From an uncultured Flavobacteriaceae bacterium (lineage in GTDB: Bacteria > Bacteroidota > Bacteroidia > Flavobacteriales > Flavobacteriaceae): DNA of 64,000 bases. The stretch is taken from assembly GCA_938029725.1 (NCBI GenBank), contig CALHGE010000013.1, positions 1 to 64,000 on the forward strand, written 5' to 3'. The number at the start of each line of letters is the position of its first letter. Position 1 is the first letter of the stretch. A program made the position numbers and the translations under genes. The notes beneath the pieces were generated by a model. That model ran no database searches and was not told the origin of the DNA. It worked only from the letters and a program-made list of their open reading frames with translations. Below, piece after piece: positions 53,641 to 62,965 of this stretch.

Positions 53641-54330
53641 CTAAAAACCTTTGATTAACTCTTTAAGTTGTTTTTCATCAACAACACCTATTTGCTTCCC
53701 TAAGGTTTTAATAAATCCCCTTTTTTTGAATTCAGAAATAATACGGATACAAGACTCTGTGGCAGTACCAACGACGTTTGCATAATCTTCACGAGAAAGG
53801 CTTAATTTCAGAAAGCCTTCTTCGTCTTCTCCATAATTTTTCTTTAGGTACAAAAAAGCTTCGGCCATACGCTGTTTTACTGTTTTTTGAGACATATTCA
53901 CAATAACATCATCAGCTTCTTTAAGATCATGAGCCATATGACGTAAAACTTCTACTGCAAAATTAGGATTCGTATTCAAAGCATCAGAAATAATTTCTTT
54001 AGGAATAAAACAAACTTCCATATCACTTACCGCCACAGCACTTAAATTTGTAGATTCTTCTGCAATTACCGAACGTTGCCCCATCACTTCACCCTTACTT
54101 ACAAGCTTTACAATTTGATCTTTGCCGTTGGAACTTAATTTAGAAAGTTTAGAAACCCCTCCACGAACACAAAAAACACCATCTAATTTTTCACCTTCTT
54201 CAAAAAGAGCTTCCCCTTTTTTGATAGTTTTAGAAATTTTAGAATCAGAGACTTTTTTCAATTCTGCTTTGCTCATTGCACGTAAAGAATTGAATTGTCT
54301 AACGATGCAATTTTCACACCTATTTTCCAT
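53641..54330 (-). CDS. Crp/Fnr family transcriptional regulator
   Basis: A 229-residue regulator: cyclic-nucleotide-binding-type beta domain (about 20-130), dimerisation helix (VIVNMSQKTVKQRMAEAFLYL) and winged helix (about 170-225) whose recognition helix ATESCIRIISEF keeps E192 and R196, the pair that reads TGA/TCA half-sites. Cysteines at 5, 8 (CENC), 54 and 107 are a possible iron-sulfur set; if it binds one it would be an oxygen sensor. It is divergent from ccoI, with a TGACA/TGTCA palindrome midway, so it likely controls both itself and the oxidase genes. Confidence 0.9.
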   Translation of the reverse strand: MENRCENCIVRQFNSLRAMSKAELKKVSDSKISKTIKKGEALFEEGEKLDGVFCVRGGVSKLSKLSSNGKDQIVKLVSKGEVMGQRSVIAEESTNLSAVAVSDMEVCFIPKEIISDALNTNPNFAVEVLRHMAHDLKEADDVIVNMSQKTVKQRMAEAFLYLKKNYGEDEEGFLKLSLSREDYANVVGTATESCIRIISEFKKRGFIKTLGKQIGVVDEKQLKELIKGF

Positions 54331-54386
54331 GAATTTCCGATTTATAGCTTCACCCCAAAGGTAGTTTCCCTGATTTAGTCACAACC

Positions 54387-54398
54387 TGACAAATGTCA
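54387..54398. promoter_or_regulatory. Fnr/Crp-type palindrome in the fnr-ccoI divergent gap
   Basis: TGACAAATGTCA, a perfect TGACA/TGTCA palindrome, lies 57 bases upstream of the Crp/Fnr start and 57 bases upstream of the ccoI start. It can serve both divergent genes. Confidence 0.8.
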
Positions 54399-54454
54399 TG
54401 TTTTAGAAAAACCCCATTGCGCACCTTTGTAAAAGAAATAAGCAAATACTAAGT

Positions 54455-56851
54455 ATGGATAGTAACAAATGCTACCATTGTGGAGATGATTGCATCAACA
54501 ATAGCATTAAAATTGACAAAAAAAACTTCTGCTGTAATGGATGTAAAACAGTCTATGAAATTTTCTCCAGCAATGATTTATCGTATTACTATGACCTACA
54601 ACCTGCCGCTGGATCTACGCCTAAAGTAGTTGAAGGAAAGTATGATTTTCTCGACATTGCTGCGGTTATAGAAAAGCTTACAGAATTTAATGATGGAAAT
54701 GTACAGATTGTCAATCTCCACGTTCCGCATATTCATTGTAGTTCATGTATTTGGGTTTTAGAAAACCTGAACACGCTAAATCCGTTTGTTATTAATTCTG
54801 AAGTTGATTTTCCAAAAAAGACAGTGCGTATCACCTATAATTCGGAAGGTATTTCGATAAAGAACTTGGTAATTCTACTTTCACGTATAGGCTATGAACC
54901 ATATATTTCATTAGATGATTACGATAATAATAAGAAATCTATAGATCGTAGTTTGATTTATAAATTGGGTGTCGCCGGCTTTGCTTTTGGCAATGTTATG
55001 TTTCTCTCTTTTCCTGATTACTTTGATTTGTCATCTAACGCAGCGTCTGGCGGGGAATTCTGGCTTAATGAGTATCAAGTAATTTTTCGTTGGTTGATGT
55101 TTGTTTTTTCACTTCCCGTAGTTTTTTATGCTGGATGGGATTATTTCATATCTGCTTATAAAGGAATTAGATCTAAAATATTAAATATCGATGTTCCGAT
55201 TGCTCTAGGCATTGTAGTGTTATTTCTTCGAAGTACCATTGATATTACATTCGATTTAGGTTCTGGTTTTTTTGATTCCCTAACAGGCTTGATATTCTTT
55301 CTTTTACTTGGTAAATTCTTTCAACAGAAAACCTATTCTTTTCTTTCTTTTGATCGAGATTACAAATCGTATTTCCCTATTGCAGTTACTCGGATAACCT
55401 CAGAAGAAAAAGAAGAAACGACACAGGTTCATGCTATTAGAAAAGGAGATAGATTATTAATTCGAAACGAGGAATTGATTCCGGTTGATGGCACTTTACT
55501 TTCTTCAACCGCTCGAATCGACTATAGCTTTGTAAGTGGAGAATCAGAACCCGTTCTTAAAAAAGTAGGAGAAAAAATATTCGCGGGTGGAAAACAACTC
55601 GATGGAACCTTAGAAATGATTGTACAGAAATCAGTTTCTCAAAGTTATTTGACGCAGCTCTGGAGTAATTCTGTTTTTCAAAAAGACAAGAATAGTAAGT
55701 TTCAAACCCTAACGAATAGTATTGGCAAACGTTTTACGATTACGGTATTGTCAATTGCCGCTATAGCAACAGCGTTCTGGCTCTATTATGATCCTAGCAA
55801 AGCGATGAACGTTTTTACAGCCGTATTGATCATCGCTTGTCCATGTGCGATTTCCTTGGCAGCTCCATTTACTTTGGGGAATATGTTACGCATTTTCGGT
55901 CGCAAGAAATTCTATTTGAAAGACACGCAAACGATAGAGCAATTGGCTCAAATCGATACTGCTATTTTCGATAAAACAGGAACCATTACAACTTTACAAA
56001 AAAGTACAGCTAGCTATGAGGGTATGCCTTTGAGTGATGCAGAAGAATCACTACTCAAAAACACCATTCGAGCTTCTAACCATCCATTAAGCCGCTCCTT
56101 ATATGATATACTTTCTCAACAGAACATCGTGACTTTAGATGAGTATGAAGAACATCTTGGAAAGGGCGTCGAAGGCAGTAAAGATGAAAATCACATCAAA
56201 GTTGGTTCTGCAGATTTCGTTGGAGGTGAGCTCCATTTTGATGCACTTACAACCTCAGTCTACATTAGTAATAATAATAATTACAAAGGTAGATATGTTT
56301 TCCATAATCAATACCGTGAAGGCGTTTCTGAAGTTTTCAAAGCAATGTCTAAAACACTTGATCTGGCAATTCTTTCTGGAGATAATGAAGGAGAAAAAGC
56401 GCGATTAGAAAAACTACTACCTAAACTAACACCACTCTATTTTAATCAAAAACCAGAACACAAATTAGAATTTATTAAATCATTACAAGAACAAGATAAA
56501 AAAGTAATGATGATAGGTGATGGACTGAACGATGCAGGGGCTTTAGCTCAAAGTAATGTGGGTATCGCTATCTCAGAAAATATAAATGTGTTTTCACCAG
56601 CTTGCGATGGTATTTTAGATGCGTCAAAATTTCAACAATTGTATCCATACATCAATGCCTCTAAAAAGGCAATGAAAATCATTAAGCTAAGTTTTATACT
56701 TTCTCTTTTATATAATATTATCGGACTCTATTTTGCAATTACAGGGCAGTTACAGCCTGTAATTGCCGCTATCTTAATGCCTTTAAGTTCGATAAGTGTA
56801 GTGGTATTTGCTACGGTAATGACTAGCATTCTAGGAAGGAAAATAGAATGA
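54455..56851 (+). CDS. ccoI: CcoI: copper-translocating P-type ATPase for cbb3 oxidase assembly
   Basis: A 798-residue copper-exporting P1B ATPase (FixI/CcoI) that supplies copper to cbb3 oxidase in the membrane. The N-terminus has a cysteine-rich zinc/copper segment (CYHCGDDC, FCCNGCKTVYEIF) and a heavy-metal-associated domain with CSSC at about 90. The core shows CPC (462-464), the phosphorylation motif DKTGT (D506) and GDGLNDAGAL (G688). Eight membrane helices are expected. It opens the oxidase cluster and has an Fnr-type site upstream. Confidence 0.94.
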   Translation: MDSNKCYHCGDDCINNSIKIDKKNFCCNGCKTVYEIFSSNDLSYYYDLQPAAGSTPKVVEGKYDFLDIAAVIEKLTEFNDGNVQIVNLHVPHIHCSSCIWVLENLNTLNPFVINSEVDFPKKTVRITYNSEGISIKNLVILLSRIGYEPYISLDDYDNNKKSIDRSLIYKLGVAGFAFGNVMFLSFPDYFDLSSNAASGGEFWLNEYQVIFRWLMFVFSLPVVFYAGWDYFISAYKGIRSKILNIDVPIALGIVVLFLRSTIDITFDLGSGFFDSLTGLIFFLLLGKFFQQKTYSFLSFDRDYKSYFPIAVTRITSEEKEETTQVHAIRKGDRLLIRNEELIPVDGTLLSSTARIDYSFVSGESEPVLKKVGEKIFAGGKQLDGTLEMIVQKSVSQSYLTQLWSNSVFQKDKNSKFQTLTNSIGKRFTITVLSIAAIATAFWLYYDPSKAMNVFTAVLIIACPCAISLAAPFTLGNMLRIFGRKKFYLKDTQTIEQLAQIDTAIFDKTGTITTLQKSTASYEGMPLSDAEESLLKNTIRASNHPLSRSLYDILSQQNIVTLDEYEEHLGKGVEGSKDENHIKVGSADFVGGELHFDALTTSVYISNNNNYKGRYVFHNQYREGVSEVFKAMSKTLDLAILSGDNEGEKARLEKLLPKLTPLYFNQKPEHKLEFIKSLQEQDKKVMMIGDGLNDAGALAQSNVGIAISENINVFSPACDGILDASKFQQLYPYINASKKAMKIIKLSFILSLLYNIIGLYFAITGQLQPVIAAILMPLSSISVVVFATVMTSILGRKIE

Positions 56852-57077
56852 AAGATAGCCCAACTAGGGCCCCTCCTTTTTTCAACGGGCGCCGCAGCTA
56901 AAGTTAGGAGTAATCTGCAGTCCGAAAAGGCATGAAGAGTTTCAAAGGCTAAGTTTCGACTAAATAAAAGTTAAGTTATAAAATCAATGATTTGCGCCGT
57001 TGTTCCCTTAAGAGGAATCTTTTTCCATTCTTGAAAAAGGAAGAGAACTATCCTTTTGACAAAAGAAAAAATAAACA

Positions 57078-57089
57078 TGATAAATGTCA
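57078..57089 (+). promoter_or_regulatory. Fnr/Crp-type palindrome upstream of ccoS
   Basis: TGATAAATGTCA, one mismatch to the other two sites (T for C at position 4), 51 bases before the ccoS ATG. It sits in the 288-base gap after ccoI and probably drives the ccoSNOQPG operon. Confidence 0.75.
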
Positions 57090-57139
57090 TATTTAATAGA
57101 AAATCGCGAACGTAGATTTACAATCAAATTCAGTTCCAC

Positions 57140-57355
57140 ATGAGTGTTATTTATATATTATTAACTATGAGTATTGCCATTGCAATTCTCTTTTTTATAG
57201 CATTTATTATTTCTGTTAAAAACGGGCAATATGATGATTCGTATACCCCATCTGTTCGCATGCTCTTTGAGGATGAGTTGGTGAAATCCAAGACAGAAAA
57301 ACCGTACAAAAAATATAGTGATAAGATCCTGAAAAAAGAAAAGAGAACCCAGTGA
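57140..57355 (+). CDS. ccoS: CcoS: cbb3 oxidase assembly protein
   Basis: A 71-residue protein with one N-terminal membrane helix (about 2-24; ILLTMSIAIAILFFIAFIISV) and a short charged tail. It is the usual size and shape of CcoS, which is needed for incorporation of redox cofactors into CcoN. It sits between ccoI and the CcoNO gene as expected. Identification rests on position and topology more than on motifs. Confidence 0.85.
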   Translation: MSVIYILLTMSIAIAILFFIAFIISVKNGQYDDSYTPSVRMLFEDELVKSKTEKPYKKYSDKILKKEKRTQ

Positions 57356-57428
57356 AGAGAAAAAACACAAACTGCGATCTCTTCACCCCTTTCTAACAAA
57401 AAAACCAACTAAACAAACAAGAACAACT

Positions 57429-59627
57429 ATGGAATTACAACAGTTCTATTACGATAATAAAATCGTAAAAAACTTTCTCTATGCGACCATGCTATGGGGA
57501 ATTGTAGGGATGTCCGTAGGACTCTTAATGGCCTTTATGTTTATGTTTCCAAATCTGACCGATGGTATTTCTTGGTTGAGTTTTGGTCGCTTAAGACCAC
57601 TGCATACAAACGCGGTTATTTTCGCTTTTGTAGGGAACGCTATTTTCGCAGGGGTATACTACTCCTCTCAACGCTTACTTAAAGCAAGAATGTACAGTGA
57701 TTTTCTTAGCAAGTTCAATTTTTGGGGATGGCAGGCAATCATTGTTTCTGCAGCAATTACACTTCCCTTGGGTTACACGAGCTCTAAAGAATATGCTGAA
57801 CTAGAATGGCCTATTGACATTGGAATTACAATCGTTTGGGTGGCCTTCGGTGTAAACCTCATTGGAACGATCATCAAACGAAGACAACGCCATATGTATG
57901 TGGCCATCTGGTTTTATCTAGCAACTTTTGTTACGGTGGCGGTACTTCATGTTTTTAATAGTCTAGCGCTTCCAGTTAGTGCGATGAAAAGCTATTCTGT
58001 GTATGCAGGTGTTCAAGATGCCCTGGTACAATGGTGGTACGGACACAACGCGGTAGCCTTCTTTTTGACTACTCCGTTTTTAGGGTTGATGTATTACTTT
58101 GTTCCTAAAGCGGCAAATCGACCTGTCTATTCTTATAAGCTCTCGATCGTTCACTTCTGGTCTTTAATATTTATATATATCTGGGCAGGACCACATCACT
58201 TGTTGTATTCTACCTTGCCAGATTGGGCTCAAAATCTAGGGGTTGCATTCTCTGTTATGCTGATTGCTCCTTCCTGGGGTGGTATGATAAACGGACTCCT
58301 AACCCTTCGTGGTGCTTGGGATAAAGTTCGAACGGATCCTGTTTTGAAATTTATGGTTGTTGCGATTACCGGATACGGGATGGCAACCTTCGAGGGGCCA
58401 TTATTATCTCTTAAAAATGTAAATGCTATTGCCCATTTTAGTGATTGGATTATTGCTCACGTACATGTTGGTGCTTTGGCATGGAACGGCTTTTTAACCT
58501 TCGGGATGATCTACTGGATGGTGCCTAAAATGTTCAAAACCAAATTGGCTTCTAAAAGTTTGGCAAATTTTCATTTCTGGATTGGCACTTTAGGAATTAT
58601 CCTATATGCCCTGCCCATGTATGTTGCAGGGTTCACTCAGGCTTTGATGTGGAAAGACTTCAACCCCGATGGTACATTAGTGTATGGAAATTTCTTGGAA
58701 ACCGTTAACGAAATCATGCCAATGTACTGGATGCGCGCCATAGGAGGTAGTATGTACATCATAGGTGCTTGTGTAATGGTTTACAACGTTATCATTACCA
58801 TACAACAAGGAAGCAAAGTAGAAGATGAACTTGCTGAAGCTGCTGCTTTGACAAGAGTTTCTAAGAAGCGAACCGCAGGAGAAACCTTCCATACCTGGTT
58901 AGAGCGCAAACCAATTCAATTGACAATTTTAGCTACTGTAGCCATTCTGATTGGAGGTGTTGTACAGATTGTACCTACCATACTTGTGAAGTCAAACATT
59001 CCTACCATAACCAGTGTCAAGCCATATACACCTTTAGAACTTGAAGGTCGTGACCTGTATATTCGTGAGGGCTGTGTGGGTTGCCATTCACAAATGGTGC
59101 GGCCGTTCCGTAGCGAAGTGGAACGCTATGGAGAATATGCGAAAGCAGGAGAATTTGTGTACGACCATCCATTCTTATGGGGCAGTAAACGCACGGGGCC
59201 TGATTTACTACGCATTGGCGGCAAATATTCTGACAACTGGCACCTGAACCATATGTACGACCCCCAAAGCACCTCTTCAGGTTCTATTATGCCTTCTTAT
59301 TCATGGTTGGTTAGAAACGAGCACGACCGTGACAATATACAAGGTAAAATGGAAGCTATGGCAACCCTAGGCGTTCCGTATACAGAAGAAGAAATTGAAA
59401 ACGCTATGAGTAACATGAATACGCAGGCGACACAAATTGAAAAGAATTTATACACTGATCCTGACTTTGCTAAAAGCTATGAAGCTGATAAAAAATATGC
59501 TGCTGAGAACGGAGAGGAATTCATTGAAATGAGAGACCGTGAAATTGTTGCTATGATTGCTTACTTGCAACGTTTAGGCACTGATATTAAAATAAAAGAA
59601 ACCGGTGAAATGGTACCAAAAAAATAG
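57429..59627 (+). CDS. ccoN: CcoNO: fused cbb3 cytochrome oxidase subunits I and II
   Basis: A 732-residue fusion. Residues about 1-480 are the 12-helix haem-copper subunit CcoN (haem and CuB histidines in HTNAVIFAF, GHNAVAFFLT, GPHHLLYST and HVHVGALAWNG). Residues about 520-732 are CcoO with a haem c motif CVGCH (C549, C552, H553) and a later MPSYSW methionine ligand. The fusion is typical of Bacteroidota. The enzyme reduces oxygen with high affinity. The hairpin region 59630-59689 lies between it and ccoQ. Confidence 0.94.
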   Translation: MELQQFYYDNKIVKNFLYATMLWGIVGMSVGLLMAFMFMFPNLTDGISWLSFGRLRPLHTNAVIFAFVGNAIFAGVYYSSQRLLKARMYSDFLSKFNFWGWQAIIVSAAITLPLGYTSSKEYAELEWPIDIGITIVWVAFGVNLIGTIIKRRQRHMYVAIWFYLATFVTVAVLHVFNSLALPVSAMKSYSVYAGVQDALVQWWYGHNAVAFFLTTPFLGLMYYFVPKAANRPVYSYKLSIVHFWSLIFIYIWAGPHHLLYSTLPDWAQNLGVAFSVMLIAPSWGGMINGLLTLRGAWDKVRTDPVLKFMVVAITGYGMATFEGPLLSLKNVNAIAHFSDWIIAHVHVGALAWNGFLTFGMIYWMVPKMFKTKLASKSLANFHFWIGTLGIILYALPMYVAGFTQALMWKDFNPDGTLVYGNFLETVNEIMPMYWMRAIGGSMYIIGACVMVYNVIITIQQGSKVEDELAEAAALTRVSKKRTAGETFHTWLERKPIQLTILATVAILIGGVVQIVPTILVKSNIPTITSVKPYTPLELEGRDLYIREGCVGCHSQMVRPFRSEVERYGEYAKAGEFVYDHPFLWGSKRTGPDLLRIGGKYSDNWHLNHMYDPQSTSSGSIMPSYSWLVRNEHDRDNIQGKMEAMATLGVPYTEEEIENAMSNMNTQATQIEKNLYTDPDFAKSYEADKKYAAENGEEFIEMRDREIVAMIAYLQRLGTDIKIKETGEMVPKK

Positions 59628-59629
59628 AA

Positions 59630-59689
59630 ACAAGAATCTAGCCCCAAGACCAACAGAGAATTCAACACGTCTTGACTCTTGATTCTTGT
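59630..59689. repeat. Palindromic intergenic element between ccoNO and ccoQ
   Basis: acaagaatc (59630-59638) pairs with gattcttgt (59681-59689), and inside it caagac (59645-59650) pairs with gtcttg (59669-59674), giving a two-step hairpin. It may stabilise or attenuate the transcript. Similar words (agaatcaagagccaagag) occur at the 62.9 kb element. Confidence 0.7.
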
Positions 59690-59714
59690 CTCCTGAAGCT
59701 ATAAAAAATAAACT

Positions 59715-59906
59715 ATGTTCAAATTCGTAAAAGGTTACCTAGAGAGTATAGATGGTGTGGCGACATACCCTATGATATCGTTATTGATTTTCTTTTTCTT
59801 CTTTGTAATTCTATTTCTGTGGGTATTTACTGCATCAAAAAAACATATAACAGAGATGAGCGAAATGCCATTAGATACTAATAACCAACAAAACCTAGAG
59901 CTATGA
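59715..59906 (+). CDS. ccoQ: CcoQ-like cbb3 oxidase small subunit
   Basis: A 63-residue protein with one membrane segment (about 17-42, ATYPMISLLIFFFFFVILFLW) and a polar tail. CcoQ is a stability factor of the oxidase. Its stop overlaps the ccoP start by 4 bases (ATGA), so the two are coupled. Assignment is by position and topology. Confidence 0.85.
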   Translation: MFKFVKGYLESIDGVATYPMISLLIFFFFFVILFLWVFTASKKHITEMSEMPLDTNNQQNLEL

Positions 59907-60859
59907 AAAATTCAATTTCATGGTTAAGAGTGGTAACACTATTCTTTTCCGTATTTGCCCTTATGGAATTCTTTATAGATTCTGGAGCTAAACCTGCCTT
60001 TATTGAATACCCTTTAGCCTCCCTATTCTTGCTATTGATATTGCTTGTTTTGATCGGTGTAGAACTGATACTTGCATCAGTAGAAAATGTACTATTTCAA
60101 ACACTTACAGAGCCTGCTAAAGAACGTTACCTCGCCAATAAATCAAAATCTTGGGAATGGAAATGGGCTATAGAAACTTATCAGAATCTTTTGGGCTCGA
60201 AACCCATGGAGGAAGAAGGAGAGATTACACTAGACCACAATTATGATGGTATTCGTGAGTTAGACAATAAACTGCCGCCTTGGTGGGTATATATGTTTTA
60301 TGCCACTATCATTTTTGCAGTAGCCTACTTGGTGCGGTTCGAAATTATGAACGACTATGACCAAGACCTAGAATATGAGCAAGAGGTAGCCGCAGCCCAA
60401 TTAGAAATAGAAGCATATAAAAAAACTGCAAAAGGTTTAGTTGATGTAAATACCGTAACCTTATTGACAGATGCGTCTGACCTGAAAGCTGGAAAAACAA
60501 TTTTTGAAACCAACTGTGTTGCCTGTCATATGGCAGACGGCGGTGGTGGTATCGGTCCAAATCTTACCGACTCAAACTGGATTCTTGGTGGAGGCATTAA
60601 AAACGTGTTCAGTACGGTATCAGAAGGTGGTCGAGATGGAAAAGGGATGGTTGCTTGGAAACAGATTTTAAAACCAGCAGAAATGGCACAGGTCTCAAGC
60701 TATATCTTGATTGAAATTAACGGAAAAACACCAACAAAAGCTAAAGCCGCCGAAGGTGAAATTTGGATAGACCCTAACCCAACTGAAAAAGAAATACCAG
60801 CAATAGAAAAAGATTCAACAACACTAGCTACTGATTTAACGACGGCAGCCTTGAACTAA
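59903..60859 (+). CDS. ccoP: CcoP: cbb3 oxidase subunit III, single haem c
   Basis: A 318-residue subunit with membrane segments near 8-25, 34-58 and 125-145 and a C-terminal cytochrome c domain. Only one haem motif exists, CVACH (C205, C208, H209), with the axial Met in QVSSY-preceding MAQ (about 253); proteobacterial CcoP has two haems, while one is usual in Bacteroidota. The middle region is a long acidic linker. It overlaps ccoQ and is followed by ccoG after 50 bases. Confidence 0.92.
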   Translation: MKNSISWLRVVTLFFSVFALMEFFIDSGAKPAFIEYPLASLFLLLILLVLIGVELILASVENVLFQTLTEPAKERYLANKSKSWEWKWAIETYQNLLGSKPMEEEGEITLDHNYDGIRELDNKLPPWWVYMFYATIIFAVAYLVRFEIMNDYDQDLEYEQEVAAAQLEIEAYKKTAKGLVDVNTVTLLTDASDLKAGKTIFETNCVACHMADGGGGIGPNLTDSNWILGGGIKNVFSTVSEGGRDGKGMVAWKQILKPAEMAQVSSYILIEINGKTPTKAKAAEGEIWIDPNPTEKEIPAIEKDSTTLATDLTTAALN

Positions 60860-60909
60860 TACGAAGGATAACTTCTCTTATAAAAAAGAGGGATTGAGGA
60901 AGGTGTAAA

Positions 60910-62328
60910 ATGGAGCAAGACCAAGACAATTTTAGGGATACCATAGGAACCATAAATGAGGAAGGAAAGCGCGCTTGGATTTTTCCGAAAAAACCAAGCG
61001 GAAAACTATGGACGTATCGCAAATACGTAAGTTATTTTTTATTAAGCTTTTTGATAGCCGCTCCCTTCGTTAAAATCAATGGCAACCAGTTTTTGATGTT
61101 TAATGTATTGGAAAGGAGGTTCAATATTTTCAGCCTCCCTTTTTGGCCACAAGACTTTTATTTGTTTGTAATTTTGATGATTATAGGGGTCGTATTTGTA
61201 GCGCTGTTTACCGTTGCTTTTGGTCGTATTTTCTGCGGATGGATGTGCCCTCAGACTATTTTTATGGAGATGGTTTTTCGTAGAATAGAATTCTGGATAG
61301 ACGGAGACCGAGGTGCTCAAATTCGATTAGACAGACAAGAGTGGAACGCTGATAAAATAAGAAAACGAATCACAAAATGGATTGCTTTTTTTATAATTTC
61401 ATTCTTGATTGCTAACGTTTTTTTGGCCTATTTAATCGGTAGCGATAGATTGATTCAGTACATCACAGAGGGCCCCTTACAGCATGTAAGCACGATGATT
61501 TCTTTATTAATATTTACAGCTGTATTCTATTTTATTTTTGCATGGTTTCGTGAACAAGTTTGTATTATAGCATGCCCTTATGGCCGAATGCAGAGCGTTT
61601 TATTAGATAATAAATCCATTATTGTAGCCTATGACCATAAACGAGGTGAAGGTGAAAACGGTAGAAAAAAATTTCGCAAAAATGAAGATAGAGAAGCTCT
61701 GGGCAATGGTGATTGTATCGATTGTTTTCAATGTGTAAATGTTTGTCCGACGGGAATTGACATCAGAAACGGAACACAATTAGAATGTGTGAATTGTACT
61801 GCCTGTATCGATGAATGTGATACTATTATGGACCGGGTAAAGCTACCAAAAGGCCTCATTCGCTTCGCTAGTGAAGATGAAATTACGAAGAAGGAAAAAT
61901 TTAAGTTCACACCACGCTTAAAAGGTTATGCTGCAATTTTGACTATTCTAGTAGGTGTTCTAATCGGTATGCTTTTCCTTAGAAATGATCTAGAAGCAAA
62001 TATTCTTAGATTGCCTGGGCAGTTATACGAACATAAAAAAGGGAATATTATCAGCAATGTATACACTTTTAAATTGGTCAATAAAACTACTCAAGATGTG
62101 AACGATGTAAACTTTAAACTGCTTTCGCACAAAGGAGTAGTAAAATTGGTTCGGAATGAAGATTTTCAAGTAGCAGCTCAAGACTTGGCAGAAGGCACTT
62201 TATTTATTGAAATAAATAATGCCGCAATTAAAAGCGACAAGGAAAAAATAAAAATTGGAGTGTATAGTGGTGATGAATTAATAGAAACGACGATAACCGC
62301 ATTTTTGGCACCAAGAAGTTATAAGTAA
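60910..62328 (+). CDS. ccoG: CcoG: cytochrome c oxidase accessory protein (4Fe-4S ferredoxin-like, RdxA/FixG)
   Basis: A 472-residue membrane protein. Four to five membrane segments; polyferredoxin motifs CGWMCPQ, CIIACPYGRMQS, CIDCFQCVNVCPTG and CVNCTACIDECD bind [4Fe-4S] clusters; a C-terminal immunoglobulin-like periplasmic domain (about 370-470). CcoG is thought to reduce copper(II) during cbb3 oxidase assembly. It follows ccoP in the operon. Confidence 0.94.
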   Translation: MEQDQDNFRDTIGTINEEGKRAWIFPKKPSGKLWTYRKYVSYFLLSFLIAAPFVKINGNQFLMFNVLERRFNIFSLPFWPQDFYLFVILMIIGVVFVALFTVAFGRIFCGWMCPQTIFMEMVFRRIEFWIDGDRGAQIRLDRQEWNADKIRKRITKWIAFFIISFLIANVFLAYLIGSDRLIQYITEGPLQHVSTMISLLIFTAVFYFIFAWFREQVCIIACPYGRMQSVLLDNKSIIVAYDHKRGEGENGRKKFRKNEDREALGNGDCIDCFQCVNVCPTGIDIRNGTQLECVNCTACIDECDTIMDRVKLPKGLIRFASEDEITKKEKFKFTPRLKGYAAILTILVGVLIGMLFLRNDLEANILRLPGQLYEHKKGNIISNVYTFKLVNKTTQDVNDVNFKLLSHKGVVKLVRNEDFQVAAQDLAEGTLFIEINNAAIKSDKEKIKIGVYSGDELIETTITAFLAPRSYK

Positions 62329-62487
62329 GGCCTTTGCACAAAGCATTACCTAAGCTGGTAAGGGGTTGAGTTCGCGATCCAAACTAAAAGATTGCATCGC
62401 GGCAAGCAATGATCAAATACATATATTCTTGCCCGAATTTATAATGAGCCTAGAGCGATAACAGGAATAATACTAAATAATCTATTT

Positions 62488-62934
62488 ATGAAAATAAACT
62501 GGGGAACAGCAATCGTAATAACATTTCTAGCCTTCATTAGCTTTATTCTATTCTTCGTAGTGAGCATGAGTATGGATGATCGAGCTAACCATGATTTGGT
62601 TACCGAAGAATATTATAAGGCAGAATTGGGCTACCAGAAAGAAATCGACGCCGAGAATAATGCTACTAAAAATTCGGTACCTCTTACTATAAAAAAAACT
62701 ACTGAAGGCTTGGTTTTAAAATTTCCTGAGGCTATCGATTATACATCCATAAAAGGAAAAGTATCGCTATATAGACCCTCTAACAAACACTTAGATTTTG
62801 ATTTAGACTTGGATCTATCAGAAACATATTTGCTCATACCTGAGAAACTTTTGTTAGCTGGTCGTTGGAATATTAAGGTGTTTTGGAACTACGAGGGAGA
62901 AGATTATCTATTTAAAGAGCGTATTACCTATTGA
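62488..62934 (+). CDS. FixH family protein
   Basis: A 148-residue protein with one N-terminal membrane helix (about 7-28) and a periplasmic beta domain that fits FixH, a copper-transfer partner of the CcoI pump. The N-terminal MSMDDRANHDLVTEEYYK region is typical. It lies downstream of ccoG after 159 bases without a terminator that I could see. Assignment moderate. Confidence 0.85.
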   Translation: MKINWGTAIVITFLAFISFILFFVVSMSMDDRANHDLVTEEYYKAELGYQKEIDAENNATKNSVPLTIKKTTEGLVLKFPEAIDYTSIKGKVSLYRPSNKHLDFDLDLDLSETYLLIPEKLLLAGRWNIKVFWNYEGEDYLFKERITY

Positions 62935-62965
62935 AAAGAGAAACCAGATTTTAGAAAAGAATCAA

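Noticed and set aside
59903-60859. Looked for a second haem c motif in CcoP.
   Set aside because: Only one CxxCH is present; the rest of the protein contains no second candidate.
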